From Balanoglossus misakiensis (Eukaryota > Hemichordata), in the NCBI GenBank assembly GCA_040954595.2, contig CM082586.2:5766001-5830000 (forward strand): a stretch of DNA of 64,000 bases, read 5' to 3'. The position numbers and the translations under genes are program-made. Below are positions 13,601 through 26,879 of this stretch, in pieces. The notes beneath the pieces are model-generated. The model worked only from the letters and a program-made list of their open reading frames with translations, made no database searches and was not told where the DNA came from. The first letter of the stretch is position 1. The number at the start of each line of letters is the position of its first letter.

Positions 13601-16600
13601 AATGCAGATTGTTTGAATTGCAATGATCGAATACACACAAGTGTTCGGTGGATGTGGGAACTGACAAGTTGTCAGATAATTATCACAGGATGATCGATTA
13701 CAAATAATGTTAAATATAAAGTCATATTCTGACATAATTTATTTTTGTCATCGCAGCTTAATGAAAGATGCCCATTAAATTAAGAAATATTGAATTATCT
13801 GTGGATGGAGACTAATTGTAGCCTGCATAGAGGCAGGTCAAATGGCCGAGTGATGTCTCAGCACACAAAATAGTTAAAAGAAAGTTGCTGCCATTTAGCC
13901 CTGAGGTAACATATCCCAAAGAATATGCATATGAACCGGTCGTACTTTTCCTTTTATTGATTTACTGATTTTTATCTTCATATTACAATATTTCAAATCA
14001 TTTACTCTGGGTGGCAAGTTCATGCTCTCCATGTAAGACTCGCGACAACAAACAGTGATGCAAATCAAAAATGGCGACACAAATAATTATGTACATGAAT
14101 AATTTAGACCTCAAGCAGTCTGAAAGTTTAATATTGAGTTGTCTGTATCGTGACCCAATAATATAAGTTGAATTAAAAATTCATGGAGCATTTGCGTGTG
14201 GCTTTCAAAATTAGTCTTGACAGCAGGAAGATTGTGGATTGCCTGATTCCGTCTGACATTTTTGTAATAAGTAAGAGCAATCTGCAGAGTGCCAAAGTAT
14301 TTCAATCAACAGGTTTACCTATATATTCACCAAAAGTTGAATATATACTTCTGTCTGTGTTTTTTTCTGCTTGTTGAAGTTGTTCATGTTATTTTGCCCA
14401 GAAAAAAAGCATTGATGTCAAAAACATCTGTCCGAAATTACATCAGGCATAAATAGCTGACTAAGACTTCCTTGCCCCTCATATTATGTTTGTCAGGAAA
14501 TTAAGACAGTTAGTTAATTATATCTATTTGTGGTCTCAATCTCTGATGGGTTTGCTGTACAACTCTGATATAATGCCAGCAAGATGGTGATTGCTTTTAC
14601 TCTTTGAGCCATGCCCCCGATGACAAGTTACTTCACTTACGAAATCGTCCCCGGTGACTATCTGCATTATGTGACCAGCATTGACAACAAATCATGATTC
14701 ATTCCAGAAATGATTTCGTGTCTCTTGATTATCTCCAGACACGAAGATCATCCCTGGTGTATTACACTCGAGCGACGACAGGAGAGAAGGAGGTCGATCG
14801 TTTCTCCAGAACACACATGCTATAACCTCCTGCGGGAAAACTTTTCAAGGACCCTCGATGGCTTGCTGCTCATGCTGGAATACTCCAAATTGTCATCTTA
14901 AATAAATGTTATTCAAATGGAGCATTTCCATCCAATGCATGTCTTTTTCTTAAAGGGCCCAGTGGATTTCAGACAAATTGGCAGCAAAATGAGTTGACAT
15001 ATGAAAGGTGTTCTCACAAAAAGCCTGTTACTCGCATGTACTTGTCAAGCATTACTATGCTTTGAAGAAATAGAGGAGGATATACCTGTTTGTACATGCA
15101 AAAACTCAAGTTGGCATGGAAACATTTTACTCAATGATCAAAATTACTTGAACTCTACTGGAGTGACATTATAATGGCTAATATCAGATTTTTATTGGGA
15201 AAACACTCTTTATATACCCAATTTTGGAGTTTGGTAAAAGGTCTATTTCGATATCACATGTGTACTGTTACGGCTTAAAATGTCCACTGCACTGCACATG
15301 TTGAAATAATCATGTCACGTTACTCTTTGCTTTATCTACCACTGCAATTCCGGAACCCTGGTGACTCCTCATGATTCTTGTCTAACGAACACATTAATAA
15401 TAGTTTTTTCAAATAGAAATAGATGCGATGTCAGAAAATTTACGTCAGAGTCTTATATGTTGGCCGACCATGTTCTGTCTCTTTAACCTATACTGGTACA
15501 GTCATCAATATGCTCAGTAAGAACTTAGCCCCATGCTGTGTCTGTATCTAGTCGCGATACAATTACAACAACGTGTCATTGAACTGTCTTAAACTTGAAT
15601 ATCGCACACCGCATCACGGTGTGCAAATTATAAGCTGTGTTTTATCACGAAGACTATTCTGAAATGTATAAAATTATGTGGTCTGAATCCAACGAAACAT
15701 TCACGTTCAGAAGATTACAATGACATACGTTTGTGATAAAGGTTCACAATCCAAACCACAAAATACGGTTGACTCAAATCGAAAATGACATTTAGCCTTT
15801 TGAACATCAGCCAGCTTTAAGGCAGATAAAGCTGTCAAGCAGAAATCATTTGCTGAATGATATGGGACTTTACGTATGTACACTAGAAAAACCACATCTT
15901 ATCAGATTTGTAAGGAACATGTGTTTTGTTTTCATTCTTAACGATCTTGTGTGCTGGATTAAAGTGATAAACGTTATTTTTCTTTAATAATTTGGAGATT
16001 TTATGTCATTGATATGCGGCTATAATTCAAACATAAATACACCAGGATTGAAATAATGAGAAAAAAATCGTTGACTGCCAAGTGATGTTGTGTTCCTGAA
16101 GTGCCCAAGGTTTTCACTCAGTGGACTGCTTTAAGATACCTTGATTCTTTAAAATGGCCTTGGAATTTGTTGAAACGCAAACAAGCAATAGTCATTCCAA
16201 CTGAGGATCGTTTTATGAGAAGTGAATGTAGCTGCGGTAGATAATGCAATGTATTTATCGAAACATTGGGACGTCTGACATAATATTGTAGTGACTATTG
16301 CTTAGTTTTATCTGAATCGATGCGTAGGGCTGTGTGTGTGCAACAACGTGAAGTGCTAATATTCTCACTAACCTTACGCTTCGTTCGGTGGCTGTCTATA
16401 GTGAGCACAGCGTTTTGACTGTCGCCTCTTCTCACTAATTGTTAAAGATGTTGCTCTTCCCGTCTCCTTGCGCTGGCGACGTCGTCAATCTTCCCTCGCT
16501 TCTGATTGGTGAGACTAAACCAGGAAAAGAATCAACAAGCAAACTGAACTGACAATCTCTGCACATCCGTCAAATAGAGATACACTAGACTCAGTGGCGC

Positions 16601-19345
16601 ATTCGCGTGTCATGTATAGTCATATAGATGTAGGTGTTGTCATTCGCCAAACAATCCACATGGTAATTAATGAATAAATCAACGTTCCAATTGATGTTTC
16701 TTTAGCTCTTCGTCAATTCTATACACAACGTGGAATAAATTATGTTATGTTACCTTGAATAAGGTCAGAGGCCGAAACACAAATACATTGTACTGCCGAA
16801 AACAACTTAGTTCGGAAGATCCAACTGACATTTTAACATCAAGCTTTAGGCTACGATGATAGTGTACATTCACCTTTACTCCTTTTCACAAGTGTTTAGG
16901 AGACGTTTTAATGTATCACCCGACACAAAGAAACAATTTCTTTTAAAATTGGATGTAACAACAATGAAGACAGGTCGTGGCAAATTTCTGTACATGTATA
17001 CAAGGATATGAGGGTATAAGGGTTAGGGAATTCACGGTATCAGCTTTGAATGATGGATTAAGACTCAATCACTGAACAGGGTTGATCTATGCGTTAAGAA
17101 GACTTAGTCTACTCCATACGTAGGTCAACCGCATGTGCCAAATGGGTCAGCGGTTGAGAGAACCACAGACAACGTTCTGCAATTGTCGAGTGGAGGTCGA
17201 AACACCTTCGACGAAGACAAATTGCAATTTGCCAGCATGGAACGTTGGATGGCAAATGCATGAGTTGAATAACGGAAATCGACGTGTGCAATGTTTTCTG
17301 TGAATGTTACTCTGAAAAGGCAGAGCCGTTTCACTTCACTGCAATCCATAAGGAAGTAACACACAGATGTGTTTTATATAATGCTGTAGGAGTGATTCAA
17401 ACTTCTATTAGGCCTGCAGCTTTCATGTTTTGCACGCATGGTAGTCACAGTGAATGAGCTCAACGTCGGTCGTCATCAATTTTAGTGAGATAGATGTGTC
17501 GACGTTCTCAGAAGACAATTCTTGTTCAGCACTTTCATATTGATATTTAGAACGTGACGCCATGTTGATGTACGGTAAAAGACATGTACGCAAATTTATG
17601 CAACTAGATCAGGCCTCTTCGATTCCATCAAATAATGCTGTAAAACAGGTACATTTCCTGCAATTTGGCATAATTGCTTTCAAGAAACATCTTGCGCTGA
17701 AGGAGGATAAATTAAGTGCAGTTGTGCAACATCTAATGAACATGTGTACCGTCCTAGGAGACTGTTAGCATTATTAACTCCCTCATTTTACAAGGTCCTT
17801 TGTAATTTCTAATTTATTACTGTGATAATTGTATCATAATTGGAAAGGAATGGAATGATGTACCCGAGGCAAAAAGTCACACATACAGAACAAATGAATG
17901 ATTGAGTGGGCAGTGTGTACTAAAATTAATACATAAAAATGCAATTTTCCAATCCCTGGTTTTCGCATTAGTTCTTGTTGACACCAAATGCGTGTATGGA
18001 AATTAAAATATTCATGACTTTAATCTATTTGTTGCTAGATATAATATGCTAATAAGGATCACAGTATGCCTTGGAGGAAGAAGGTGCAAGATACAATAGC
18101 TGTACACAATACGTGCTCAGGCTACGTACGTGAGATATTGAGCTTGCCTCCGGGAAAAGTGAAGGTCATATACAAGGATAACCCTTTCACTCGTGTTTTT
18201 CTCTTTCAAGGTCCAACTATACCAATGAAAACTATGGATATGACCCAAACCATGGGGGTAAAACGGTTAAAAACACTGGGAGCAAACTCAAAAATTAAGT
18301 TTCACCTATAGGAGATTTAACGTCACGTATGATGTTTGCATAATATCGACTGGTTTTATATGACCTGCTCAGAACATTTGCAACGTCTCTTATAAGATAT
18401 CGAAATGTAGCTAGGCTACAAATAAAACGATGTTCACTGATAAAAGACGCGTGATAAAGAATCCCCCAGACGCTGGAATACTGGGCTTATCACTGAGTTT
18501 CTAGAATACAAAATGAAGACATTAGATTCATCTTTGCATTAATCCCCAAGGATACTCCTCTTAAACACGAATTGTGGCTTTGCTCGCTGTTCTTCAGCGT
18601 CGGCAAATACTGCAGATATCATTTGAGGTAGTCTTTTAGCATTTTAGGTAGTCTTCTATCATTGTTTCAAATGATTTCATCCTATGGTGAAAACGACTTG
18701 TATATTAGTGTTTTATTTCTAAGACCATAAGATTCATCACGTGGCACGTCAAAAACACCTGAGTAAATAAAATGTGCACATTGGTAAAAAAACGTATAAG
18801 ATCCATCAGAGTCACTTAAAAATATCCTTGAGTAAATACGGTTTAGAGGATTTAATTTGTGACATTGCTGTTATGTTTAAAAAGCAATTTATTCCCACAG
18901 TATAGCTTTCTGTTCTTCATTTTGACAGTTTCTTGGATTAAACAGCTGTGTACGTACTCGTTGACAGTAAGCCTAAGCATTTCTGAAAATGGCATTGTGA
19001 AAATTGCATGCACAGTTAAGATTACATTTGATGTAAATGGATCATGGTTTATTTTGCTGTTAATCTCCCTGGGGAGTGATACTTTCATTCTCCTGGGCTT
19101 AATGAACAGTGACTATCAGGGTTTATACTGCGTGCGTGAAACAAGGACGTGAATAGTGTTTGTTTTTTTTGAAAATGACACAGGAATGTACTATTGAACA
19201 CTATGTTCAGTGTCCTGAAGGAGAGGAAGTTGAAGGTTCTTGAATTCTACTGTAATGATTTGCCTCTGTATGGTTTGTGCACAGCAGATGTGCTGTATAT
19301 TTTCATTGCGTACGTAAAAAATCGCACATGACAATGTATTTTCAT

Positions 19346-19368
19346 TTCTCTCTCTCTCTCTCTCTCTC
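19346..19368. repeat. (TC)n dinucleotide microsatellite
   Basis: Uninterrupted TC run of about 11 units in otherwise unique sequence. Confidence 0.85.
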
Positions 19369-22220
19369 GTGACAGATTATGCAATGCCAGCATTTCTCTC
19401 AGTGAAAGTAATCTGCCGGTACTTGCAGCAGGAATTCACCTGCTAATTTGCATAAGCTTTTAAGTCATCCTGTCACTGCGGAAGCTTTCAGCTGTCGTCG
19501 CGGCCGTATAGCTTCAGCGATGACTGTCGTGTACGAGTCACATCTCGATTCGTCCCGCTTGCCTTGGTTCAACAACAAGGTTTGCTCCCAGGATATTCTG
19601 TTGTGCTTCAGTGCTCCGCTTAGATTTGCTTGGCTTGTGCATGGATGACTCCCAAGAGATTCCTTGTACTGTTGTATATGTTTGTTTGCCTCTTGGGAGT
19701 TGGCGAACCTAAAACGTACAACTTCAATCTGAATTCTCAAAGCCTTAGGGTGAACTATCTGAAACCCAGTAAGGGGGCAGGGGGATTTTCAAAAGGGAAA
19801 TTCTACTAGGCAACTGAGAGAAAAAATGTGTGTGTCTGGGGGCATATGGTAAATGTTGAAACGACCCAAAACGTTTGCTGATTGCATCTACACTTGGTTT
19901 TCGTGTCTTTCTTCAAAAAGCAATTTAGCAATCTCGCCATCAGACTCCCTATTCCCTCTGATAAGGATCTGCTTCTCTGGTAGACATGTGGAATTTTGTC
20001 CAGGTTAATTTCACATTCCCATCTTCATAGCTTTGTCTGTCCCTGTGGCATTTAGTTTCCCTCTTTCTGTGAACTCATCGATATCATTTAGAGTTGAGCA
20101 GAACTCCTTTCTGGGTACATACTGAAGGCACGAGTTTTTCCAGCTACATTTGTGCCATGGTCAAATAAACTATGCGGATTAAAAATCTGATTGTAATCAC
20201 TGAATTCCATCACTGTCTATATATATGTATTGCCATTTTTAGAAGGAAATCACAGTAATGATGGACTTGCTTTCGACAGGTGGCATGTGACACTGTCTGC
20301 ACAGATGACGTTGTTTATACAGGCCATCTGTTTATTTAAGCTATCTATTTCATCCGAATAGCTGGATATGGCCCGTTCTGTCGCCGGTCTTCCCCAGTAT
20401 ATTGTTTGTTTGACATTTTATGTGATTTAATAAGTGCCTTAATTCTCACAGTGACTAGCCGTAGATTAAACCATTCTGTGAAAGGGGTGAAAGCAAGCTG
20501 GCACAATTTCGATGTGAATCAGGGGTAATACTGTCTAATACTAACTCTGTCTACAAGGATAAATGAAGAAATTTGCTTTATAAAGATTAAAAGAACAAGT
20601 CGTCGTATTGCCTTGAAGTCTAAGTGTTGCGCAGCAGATCCCATCCATGACATGTGTGCTCGTACTCTCGATGCTTAACTAGTCATGAACAAGTACTCTT
20701 CATGCAATGCCCACACAAACGATCGATATCAAAGCAATTTCTGCTTTGACAAGTGAGGTGATCAGAGCCGTGTTCTGCTTTTTCTCCAAAGACGTGCTAT
20801 GAATCATTGACTGTCAGACTGTCAATGGCACAACCATTACCAAGGGTAATATACACATACATATGTATGCATTGAGGTTTTGTCTAAGGAACCTTTTATA
20901 AAATTCTATCTGACAAGTTTTTAGCTCCACCATGAACTTTATATATTTCAATTTGACCCTTGACGATTGTTTGTATAAAACTCTTTTGTCACCAGAAAAT
21001 TAGGCCAATTATAGACTTTTGATTGTTACTCTCCATTTTGCTTTTGTGCAGAGTGCGTAGCATTCCCATTTTACACCTTCCTTCACTAAATGTTCATTTT
21101 ATGTCACCTATAATACGAATAATAATGGTAGAATTCTATGCTGTTTGACTTCAGGTAGTCTTGAAGTTGGACTACTGTCCACGCGGAACAGCCAATCGTA
21201 TAAAATACGGCTTTAGCTGTCTTCAAGCTGATATTTGTTATCCAACAGTATAATTTGACTTTAAAGCGCCACGGTGGTGACATGTGGGTTGACACAAGGT
21301 CATGTCAGTGACCTGAATTGACACGCAGTGTATGCGCCACCGTGCGGTCACAATTAGAAATCCACAACACCGTGGGGATCAAAGTTCAGTACTTTGAGGA
21401 GTTCGTGGAAACCAACTTCAGTTGGCAATGGCGGAGTATTGGAGGGAAGGACTCGTTCTCACCTGAAATGGCACAAAACTGCGTAATTCAGGACACCTTG
21501 ATTCGGAGGATGAAATATTAAGGTAATATACATGCTGTCGTTGCCAAGGCGGCATGCATAGGGACAACTAGGTTCATTTAAGGACAAGCAACAGTATGCA
21601 CTATACTGAACACGCTGTCGCACCCGGAAGTAAAATTTTGGCCTTGTAATCTGTTTTTCGGTACTTGTAGTAGTTTCTGATATTGACATGAAGTGACTGG
21701 GTTGTCTTTACTTGTGACTGAACCAGGTTACACCATTCATTGAGCCTGCAAGGCACACTGCAGGTAAAAATTAATGGAGTTGCAAACCTTCGCTTCGGTC
21801 AAAGAAGTTAATGTTCAACTACCTTCATGCCATGTGACGATTGGCATGGTATAATATATGGTCTCTGTAACGCACGTGTTTAAGGTAGCAATTGCAGTAC
21901 ATTTCATGACTTATTTCAGTACATTGCAAGGTACTAAATGGGACCCCACCCCCACGCAAGATGTTTCAGTGACGCAGTCAAAGTCAGTCAGTCAGTTGTA
22001 GACTGTTACAAATAGCTCAGTGCAGTACTTTAGCTCAAGGTTTTGCCTGGTGTTGGATGTGGATAGGGTTATGGAGGCCAAACCACAGAGGTTTTACTGT
22101 TTACACACAACACAAGGCAAAACATCGAGCTCCAGTCATGCAATTATGGCAGTACAACGCATCATTATGATATTGTTGAAAATTATCCAGGCCAATAGAA
22201 ATATAAAATTGTGAGTGGGT

Positions 22221-22250
22221 TTGGACTGAACCATGGTGGTGAAAAGGGTT
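22221..22250. repeat. Short dispersed repeat, copy 1
   Basis: A stretch of about 30 bp containing CTGAACCATGGTGGTGAAAA. A close relative lies at 25,751-25,778 inside intron 4 of the neighbouring gene. It may be a fragment of a SINE or MITE; no ends or target duplications are visible. Confidence 0.4.
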
Positions 22251-22403
22251 TAAGCAATGTGACAATATTGTGACAAGTTGCAGTCCAGCAACTACGCCAT
22301 CCACACCATAGTATATACACTATACTGTTTTTATGTCAAATATATAAAAACATGCGTTCTGTACTTGTTTCTACAGAAAAGCTGTAAACTGTGATCTCTG
22401 ACC

Positions 22404-25400
22404 ATGGTGTCTGGTGCTCTGATTGTAAGTGATAAATGGGGTCCCCTGACCGATGGCGACGTAGCGTCAGCCGTCCGACTTCTGTCCTATCAGATGCGTA
22501 TCCTCGGTCTGGAGGCGCACTGCACTGCCATTAAAGTCAGCAGTGTCGAGTACGAGGAAGCCAATCAGCTCGGCGTGACGTTACACCTGCCGAACCCCGT
22601 CGGACGGCTGCGACTGAGAGAGCCGCATCCCGATTGGCTCTTGATGCACAAGCTGTACTTCCCCGACCTATCAGCTCAGCAGAACATCAAAGTGATCTTT
22701 GGATTCGGCTTGACAACGTGCGATGCCGCTGCAAAAATTCGCAAAGATCTCTTCCCCCAGGCCAGGCTGTACTTGGTCAATCTCTGGCCCTATGATATTT
22801 TGAGGCCAAGCTACATCAGATGCACTGGAGATGAATTCATGAGCCGCATCGAACGCACGATAATTGACTGCGTTGAGGCAAACGCCATATTATCGATAGG
22901 CTTTAACACATACCTGTACCACTCTGGTCAATACCAAACAAGTTCTGAAATAGTCTCAAAACATTTCCAAGTACCTCCACTACCGGACGATCGATACTTT
23001 TCACTGCCGCGCGCGGACTTTGATCTTGACGATGTTGAACCCTATCGAGTTCTATCCTATTACGAAGACCACTTTATTAGGGAGTTCCACATCGTCAGCC
23101 GTTTCGCAGACGTCCTCCGCTCACTGAAAGAAACGTTGAAGAGAGCAGTGACCTGGAAGATCATCGGCGTACCCAGTGGCCTGGAGAAGAAACTGAAGGA
23201 GCTGCTGACGCCCGACCTGCATTCCGTTCTGGAGACCGCCCCACCACTCCCCGTGGAAGCGGTCGACGAAGAAATGAGAAACTCGCGACTCATTTATGTC
23301 CCGAAAGATGCCATCAACTCGCGGAGCCTGGCGCTCAACAGCATGGCGTACGGGGTGCCGTGCCTGGTGCCCGCGGAATCCGACGTGCACGTGATACTCA
23401 ACCAGCACGTGCGAAACATTGAGAAGTACATGGTGGACGAAATGCGAGACCTGCTGTCGGTCAAGAACAAAATACGTCGATTCATCCAGAAGCCGTTCAA
23501 CCCCAGATACAGGGCTTCGGAAGTTCGGCGATTCCTTCACTCTTCGTCGACCCAAAGTAAACAGGATTTGAAGAGAGGGTTTATGAGACTGATAAGGCCT
23601 GACCAACTTGAAGGTGAGAGAGAAGAACTTGAATGTGATACACATAACACAATGGTCAAAATTACAGCTTATGTCCCCCTAAGGGACACTGCACGTTCAG
23701 TGCCAATTACGGCCAAATCTATGATTTTTGTTTTTGCTACTTTGCGTTCTCTGACGCCAACAGTTATCATTGGTGCTTGATCTTCAAAACTTTGATTTGT
23801 CCTCTCAACAGGTATCCGACTAACCCGTACCGAAGCTGCAAGCATTTCAGTGCGAGTTAAAGACCCCTTTAGCAACAAATACTTTCGCTACAAACTTAAA
23901 GCAATCAGAAAGCCTTGTAAGTACATATACATCAGTGTACTACCCAGAATACTGGATTGAAGGGTATATGGAATATGGCAAAAAAAGTCGCATCATTGTC
24001 AGATATTAAGGGGTTTTCAGTTGCAAAAATTCAAAAGCAGCTATTTCACATTTCCATGTTTTCCTTATTTAGTTTTCCTTTCAATGTTCATCCCTCAGAC
24101 GAAGCTACTGTCCACCTGAGCATCAAAAGCGGAATCCCGCTGCCTGAGCGAGGGATGGACGATGTAGACGACGACCTCTTTGGCAAGGACAGGCCGGAAT
24201 TCAATAAATGCATGGAGAAGATGGCGGGCCTGCATCCCAAGCTTGACGGCAAACACTTCCACCGGCCGACCACTCGCTTCATCATGCAGCCCAAAACCGT
24301 GGAGGCCCTGGACGCACTGTGGCGGGCATACGAGAAGAACACGCTGTCGGATATTGTGGACGAAGTCATACTGACGTATGAAATCATGGAGGAAATCGGA
24401 GCAATGTACTTGAAAATGGAAGTGGCGCTGGACTTGAAAGAGTATGAACTTTGCCGGAAAGAGTTGATGTTCGAGAAAGGTGAGCGCGAGTGCTTGTGGC
24501 TGGCCGGGCATCAAGATGAATGTCATGTTTTGTACCCAAATGATGGTATTCCCACTTTGAATACATCAAGTTAAAGAATGCAAATATTTTCCTCACCCGA
24601 GGGCCCGCTTCAGTTAAGTATACAACCATATCCAAAAGTAACTTTCGCAGCCAAATATATGAAATTTCAATCTAGAAACTTGCTCATGATTGAAATAGTG
24701 AGATTGATGAATGTCAGCAGATTTCATGATGCTAGGTTGTTTGTTTTTGTTCTGAAAATTGTGTTCTTGTCTCCGCCAGTGTCAAGATGGAAGTTTGAAC
24801 GCCGACGAAGCGCATCCGACATGGATACCATTGTTATACCCAGAGACGCCCGGTACCGATGGTACTACCAAGAGGAGGAGAAGACGGGGTTGGAATCGGC
24901 GAGGTCCTTGACAGACGTGTACCTGATGTCGGCGAAGAGAAACGCGAAGCTCGCGCAGCTCACCTTCGAGGAAGAGCTGGAGATGATGAAGCATCCCATC
25001 CCCGACCCCAAGTACAACGTCTACGACATGATCAAGAAGAAGCTGATCGACGACAACCTGCGACTGCAGAAGGAGCTGAGGGAGCTGAAAGAAACCGAGA
25101 AGGTGCTGGAAGAGGAGGGTAAAGATATCGACGAGGAGATCGTGCAGATCAAGGCCAACATCAAGAAGCAGCGGGAAGACCACCGCAAGAGGGAAGAGAA
25201 ACTGAAGAAGGAGATCGCCCAACTGAGACGGGAGAAGGCCGAGTACGAGAGGCTGGAGGCCGAAAACAAGCGACTGGAGAAGGAGATTGTGGTGCGCATC
25301 CAGGAGGTCCACGATATGGAGAACAGCAATGAAGACAGTGAGACACAGATTAAAAGACTGAAGGAGCAATTGGAGGCAAAAACAAAGGAACTGGAAGAGG

Positions 25401-26663
25401 AATTCATAGCAGCAGCATCAGTTCAACGTAAGGGAAATCGCATATTATCAAACCTAACATCTGTTTGTTCTAACCTGCTATAAAACAAACGAGAGTTTAG
25501 TCTACTTTTGTGGTTGCTGTTTGTCAAAAAATGATGAGAAGGGCACATATGACTTACAGGCTCATGAGCTTAAATTTGCTGTCCTCAAAATATTTTCCAA
25601 TTTTCTCAGATAGTCTCTGATAGACTTTAACAGTGTTACAGTGACATTTATTCCCAAAAAATTACATGTAAACAATTTTCAGATATTCTTCACCATTTCA
25701 CCCCTGGTTCCTTCTATAGAGGTCCAACCTTACCATAGACAATCGTGGATTTGCACTGAACCATGGTTGTGAAAGGGCAAAGGAAAGCTAATGGTAATTG
25801 TTTCTGTTACAGGTGAACCTCCTATGCAGGGTGTCAGAAAGTTTGCCGAGGAGGGCTCGGAACAAAACCAGTATCGGGGCCCGAGTGGCATAGCGATCAA
25901 CTACAACAACGAAATCGTCATGGCCGACTACAACAACCACAGGCTGCAGATCATCGGCGCGAATTACGAATGTCGACACGTGATTGAGCCCAGCGGGTTT
26001 CCCAAGCCGATGACGCCTCGAGACGTGGCTGTATCCGAGGACGGTCGTTACTTCATCAGTGACGACAGCAACAAGCAGATAGTCGTGTGCATGGAAGACA
26101 ACAGTGTGGTCGCCACCTTCGGTCAGGCCGAGGGACTCGACCCGCACGGCGTGGCGCTGACCAAGGACAACTACCTCCTGGTGGCAGATCCCAGCAAAGA
26201 CTGCATCAGCAAGTACTCGCTCGAAGGGAAGCACGTGCTGGACATCGGGAAGTCGGGCAACGGCCGGTGCCAGTTCCGGTCGCCCAAGTCGATCGCCGTC
26301 ACCAGCAAGAATTTCATCGTGGTGTCCGACTGCAAGAACCAGCGCCTGCAGCTGCTCAGCGCCGACGGCATCTTCATCACACTGCTGAACGGCGACAGCA
26401 CCAAGGCCGGCTCGGCCGAGTGCTGCAAGGAGCAGATGGATCCCTACGGCGTGGCGGTCGACAGCCGCGATCAGATATACGCCGTCGACTACGCGAACAA
26501 CATCGTCAAGGTCTACGGGCAGGAAGGGTCGCTGATCGAGAACCTGGGTTGGTATCAGCTCATCAAGCCGTCGTTTGTGGCGCTGCGGTACGAGAATCCT
26601 GAAACGCCGACCATGGTCGTGTCGGAGTTTGAGCGCAACAACTACAAAGTGTTCCTGTTGTAG
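22404..26663 (+). CDS. Multidomain protein: GT-B-like, TRADD-N-associated-like, coiled coil, NHL propeller
   Basis: Five exons: 22404-23613, 23812-23916, 24099-24479, 24780-25427, 25813-26663. All introns are GT-AG and phase 1, and the joined frame is exactly 1064 codons plus TAG. Residues 5-400 resemble a two-lobed GT4-type glycosyltransferase-B fold: an N-terminal Rossmann strand (ALIVSDKWGPLTDG) and a C-terminal SMAYGVPCLVP nucleotide-sugar-site strand. The family's two catalytic glutamates appear as Ile304 and Asn312, so catalysis is doubtful. Residues 404-565 look like a TRADD-N-associated domain, ending in ALDALWRAYEKNTLSDIVDE and MEVALDLKEYELCRKEL. Residues 640-780 form a charged coiled coil. 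Residues 782-1064 hold about five NHL blades (PSGIAINYNNEIVMADYNNH, DPYGVAVDSRDQIYAVDYAN). The start at 22404 is the first ATG after an in-frame-closed leader (ACCATGG context). It is probably a cytosolic scaffold or sensor; an immune or cell-death role is inferred from the TRADD-N-like part only. Confidence 0.85.
25751..25778. repeat. Short dispersed repeat, copy 2
   Basis: Relative of the element at 22,221-22,250, sharing CTGAACCATGGT and the following TGTGAAAGG-type tail. It lies 35 bp before the acceptor of the last exon of the multidomain gene. Confidence 0.4.
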
Positions 26664-26679
26664 GCTCCTTCTGTGTCGC

Positions 26680-26685
26680 AATAAA
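26680..26685 (+). terminator. Polyadenylation signal AATAAA
   Basis: Canonical AATAAA starting 17 bases after the TAG of the multidomain gene. If used, the 3' untranslated region would be extremely short. Confidence 0.5.
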
Positions 26686-26697
26686 AAAGCCAACCTC

Positions 26698-26735
26698 CGA
26701 AGTCTGGTTTGTGCATTCGAAGTCTGGTTTGTGCA
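26698..26735. repeat. Tandem 18-bp duplication
   Basis: Two identical copies of CGAAGTCTGGTTTGTGCA at 26698 and 26718 (period 20), just after the polyadenylation signal. Confidence 0.85.
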
Positions 26736-26879
26736 GTCAAACTGTTGTAAACTTGATGATGATTCAAAGTCGACCCTACAACTTTGAACATTGGCAGTTG
26801 TGTTCGGGGGAGCTCACAAACTCATAAATCACCTCAAAGAAGGTGGTAGCTAGAGTGAACTTGAATCAAGTTTCTGCAT

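Larger units (their letters stand above)
1..22403. other. Gene desert, no supported gene
   Basis: About 22 kb of AT-rich sequence in which every open frame is short, lacks recognisable motifs and is overlapped by equally long frames on the other strand. No tRNA, rRNA or transposase signature was seen. The final part (roughly 22,320-22,403) is the probable 5' untranslated region of the multidomain gene that follows; a pyrimidine-rich stretch ending in CAG near 22,376 could be the acceptor of a 5' untranslated intron. Distal enhancers or single small exons could be missed. Confidence 0.5.

Noticed and set aside
15604-15624. Small hairpin GCACACCG / CGGTGTGC
   Set aside because: An 8-bp stem in isolation is expected by chance in a window of this size.
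19448-19740. Overlapping frames on both strands in a slightly GC-rich patch
   Set aside because: Neither frame shows a motif or clear codon preference; a non-coding regulatory patch is as likely.
24782-25369. 195-codon minus-strand frame rich in leucine
   Set aside because: It is the antisense of the coiled-coil exon; Lys/Glu codons read backwards give Leu/Phe. The plus-strand frame fits splice sites and intron phases.
25788-26693. 301-codon minus-strand frame
   Set aside because: Antisense shadow of the NHL exon; codon bias and NHL motifs belong to the plus strand.
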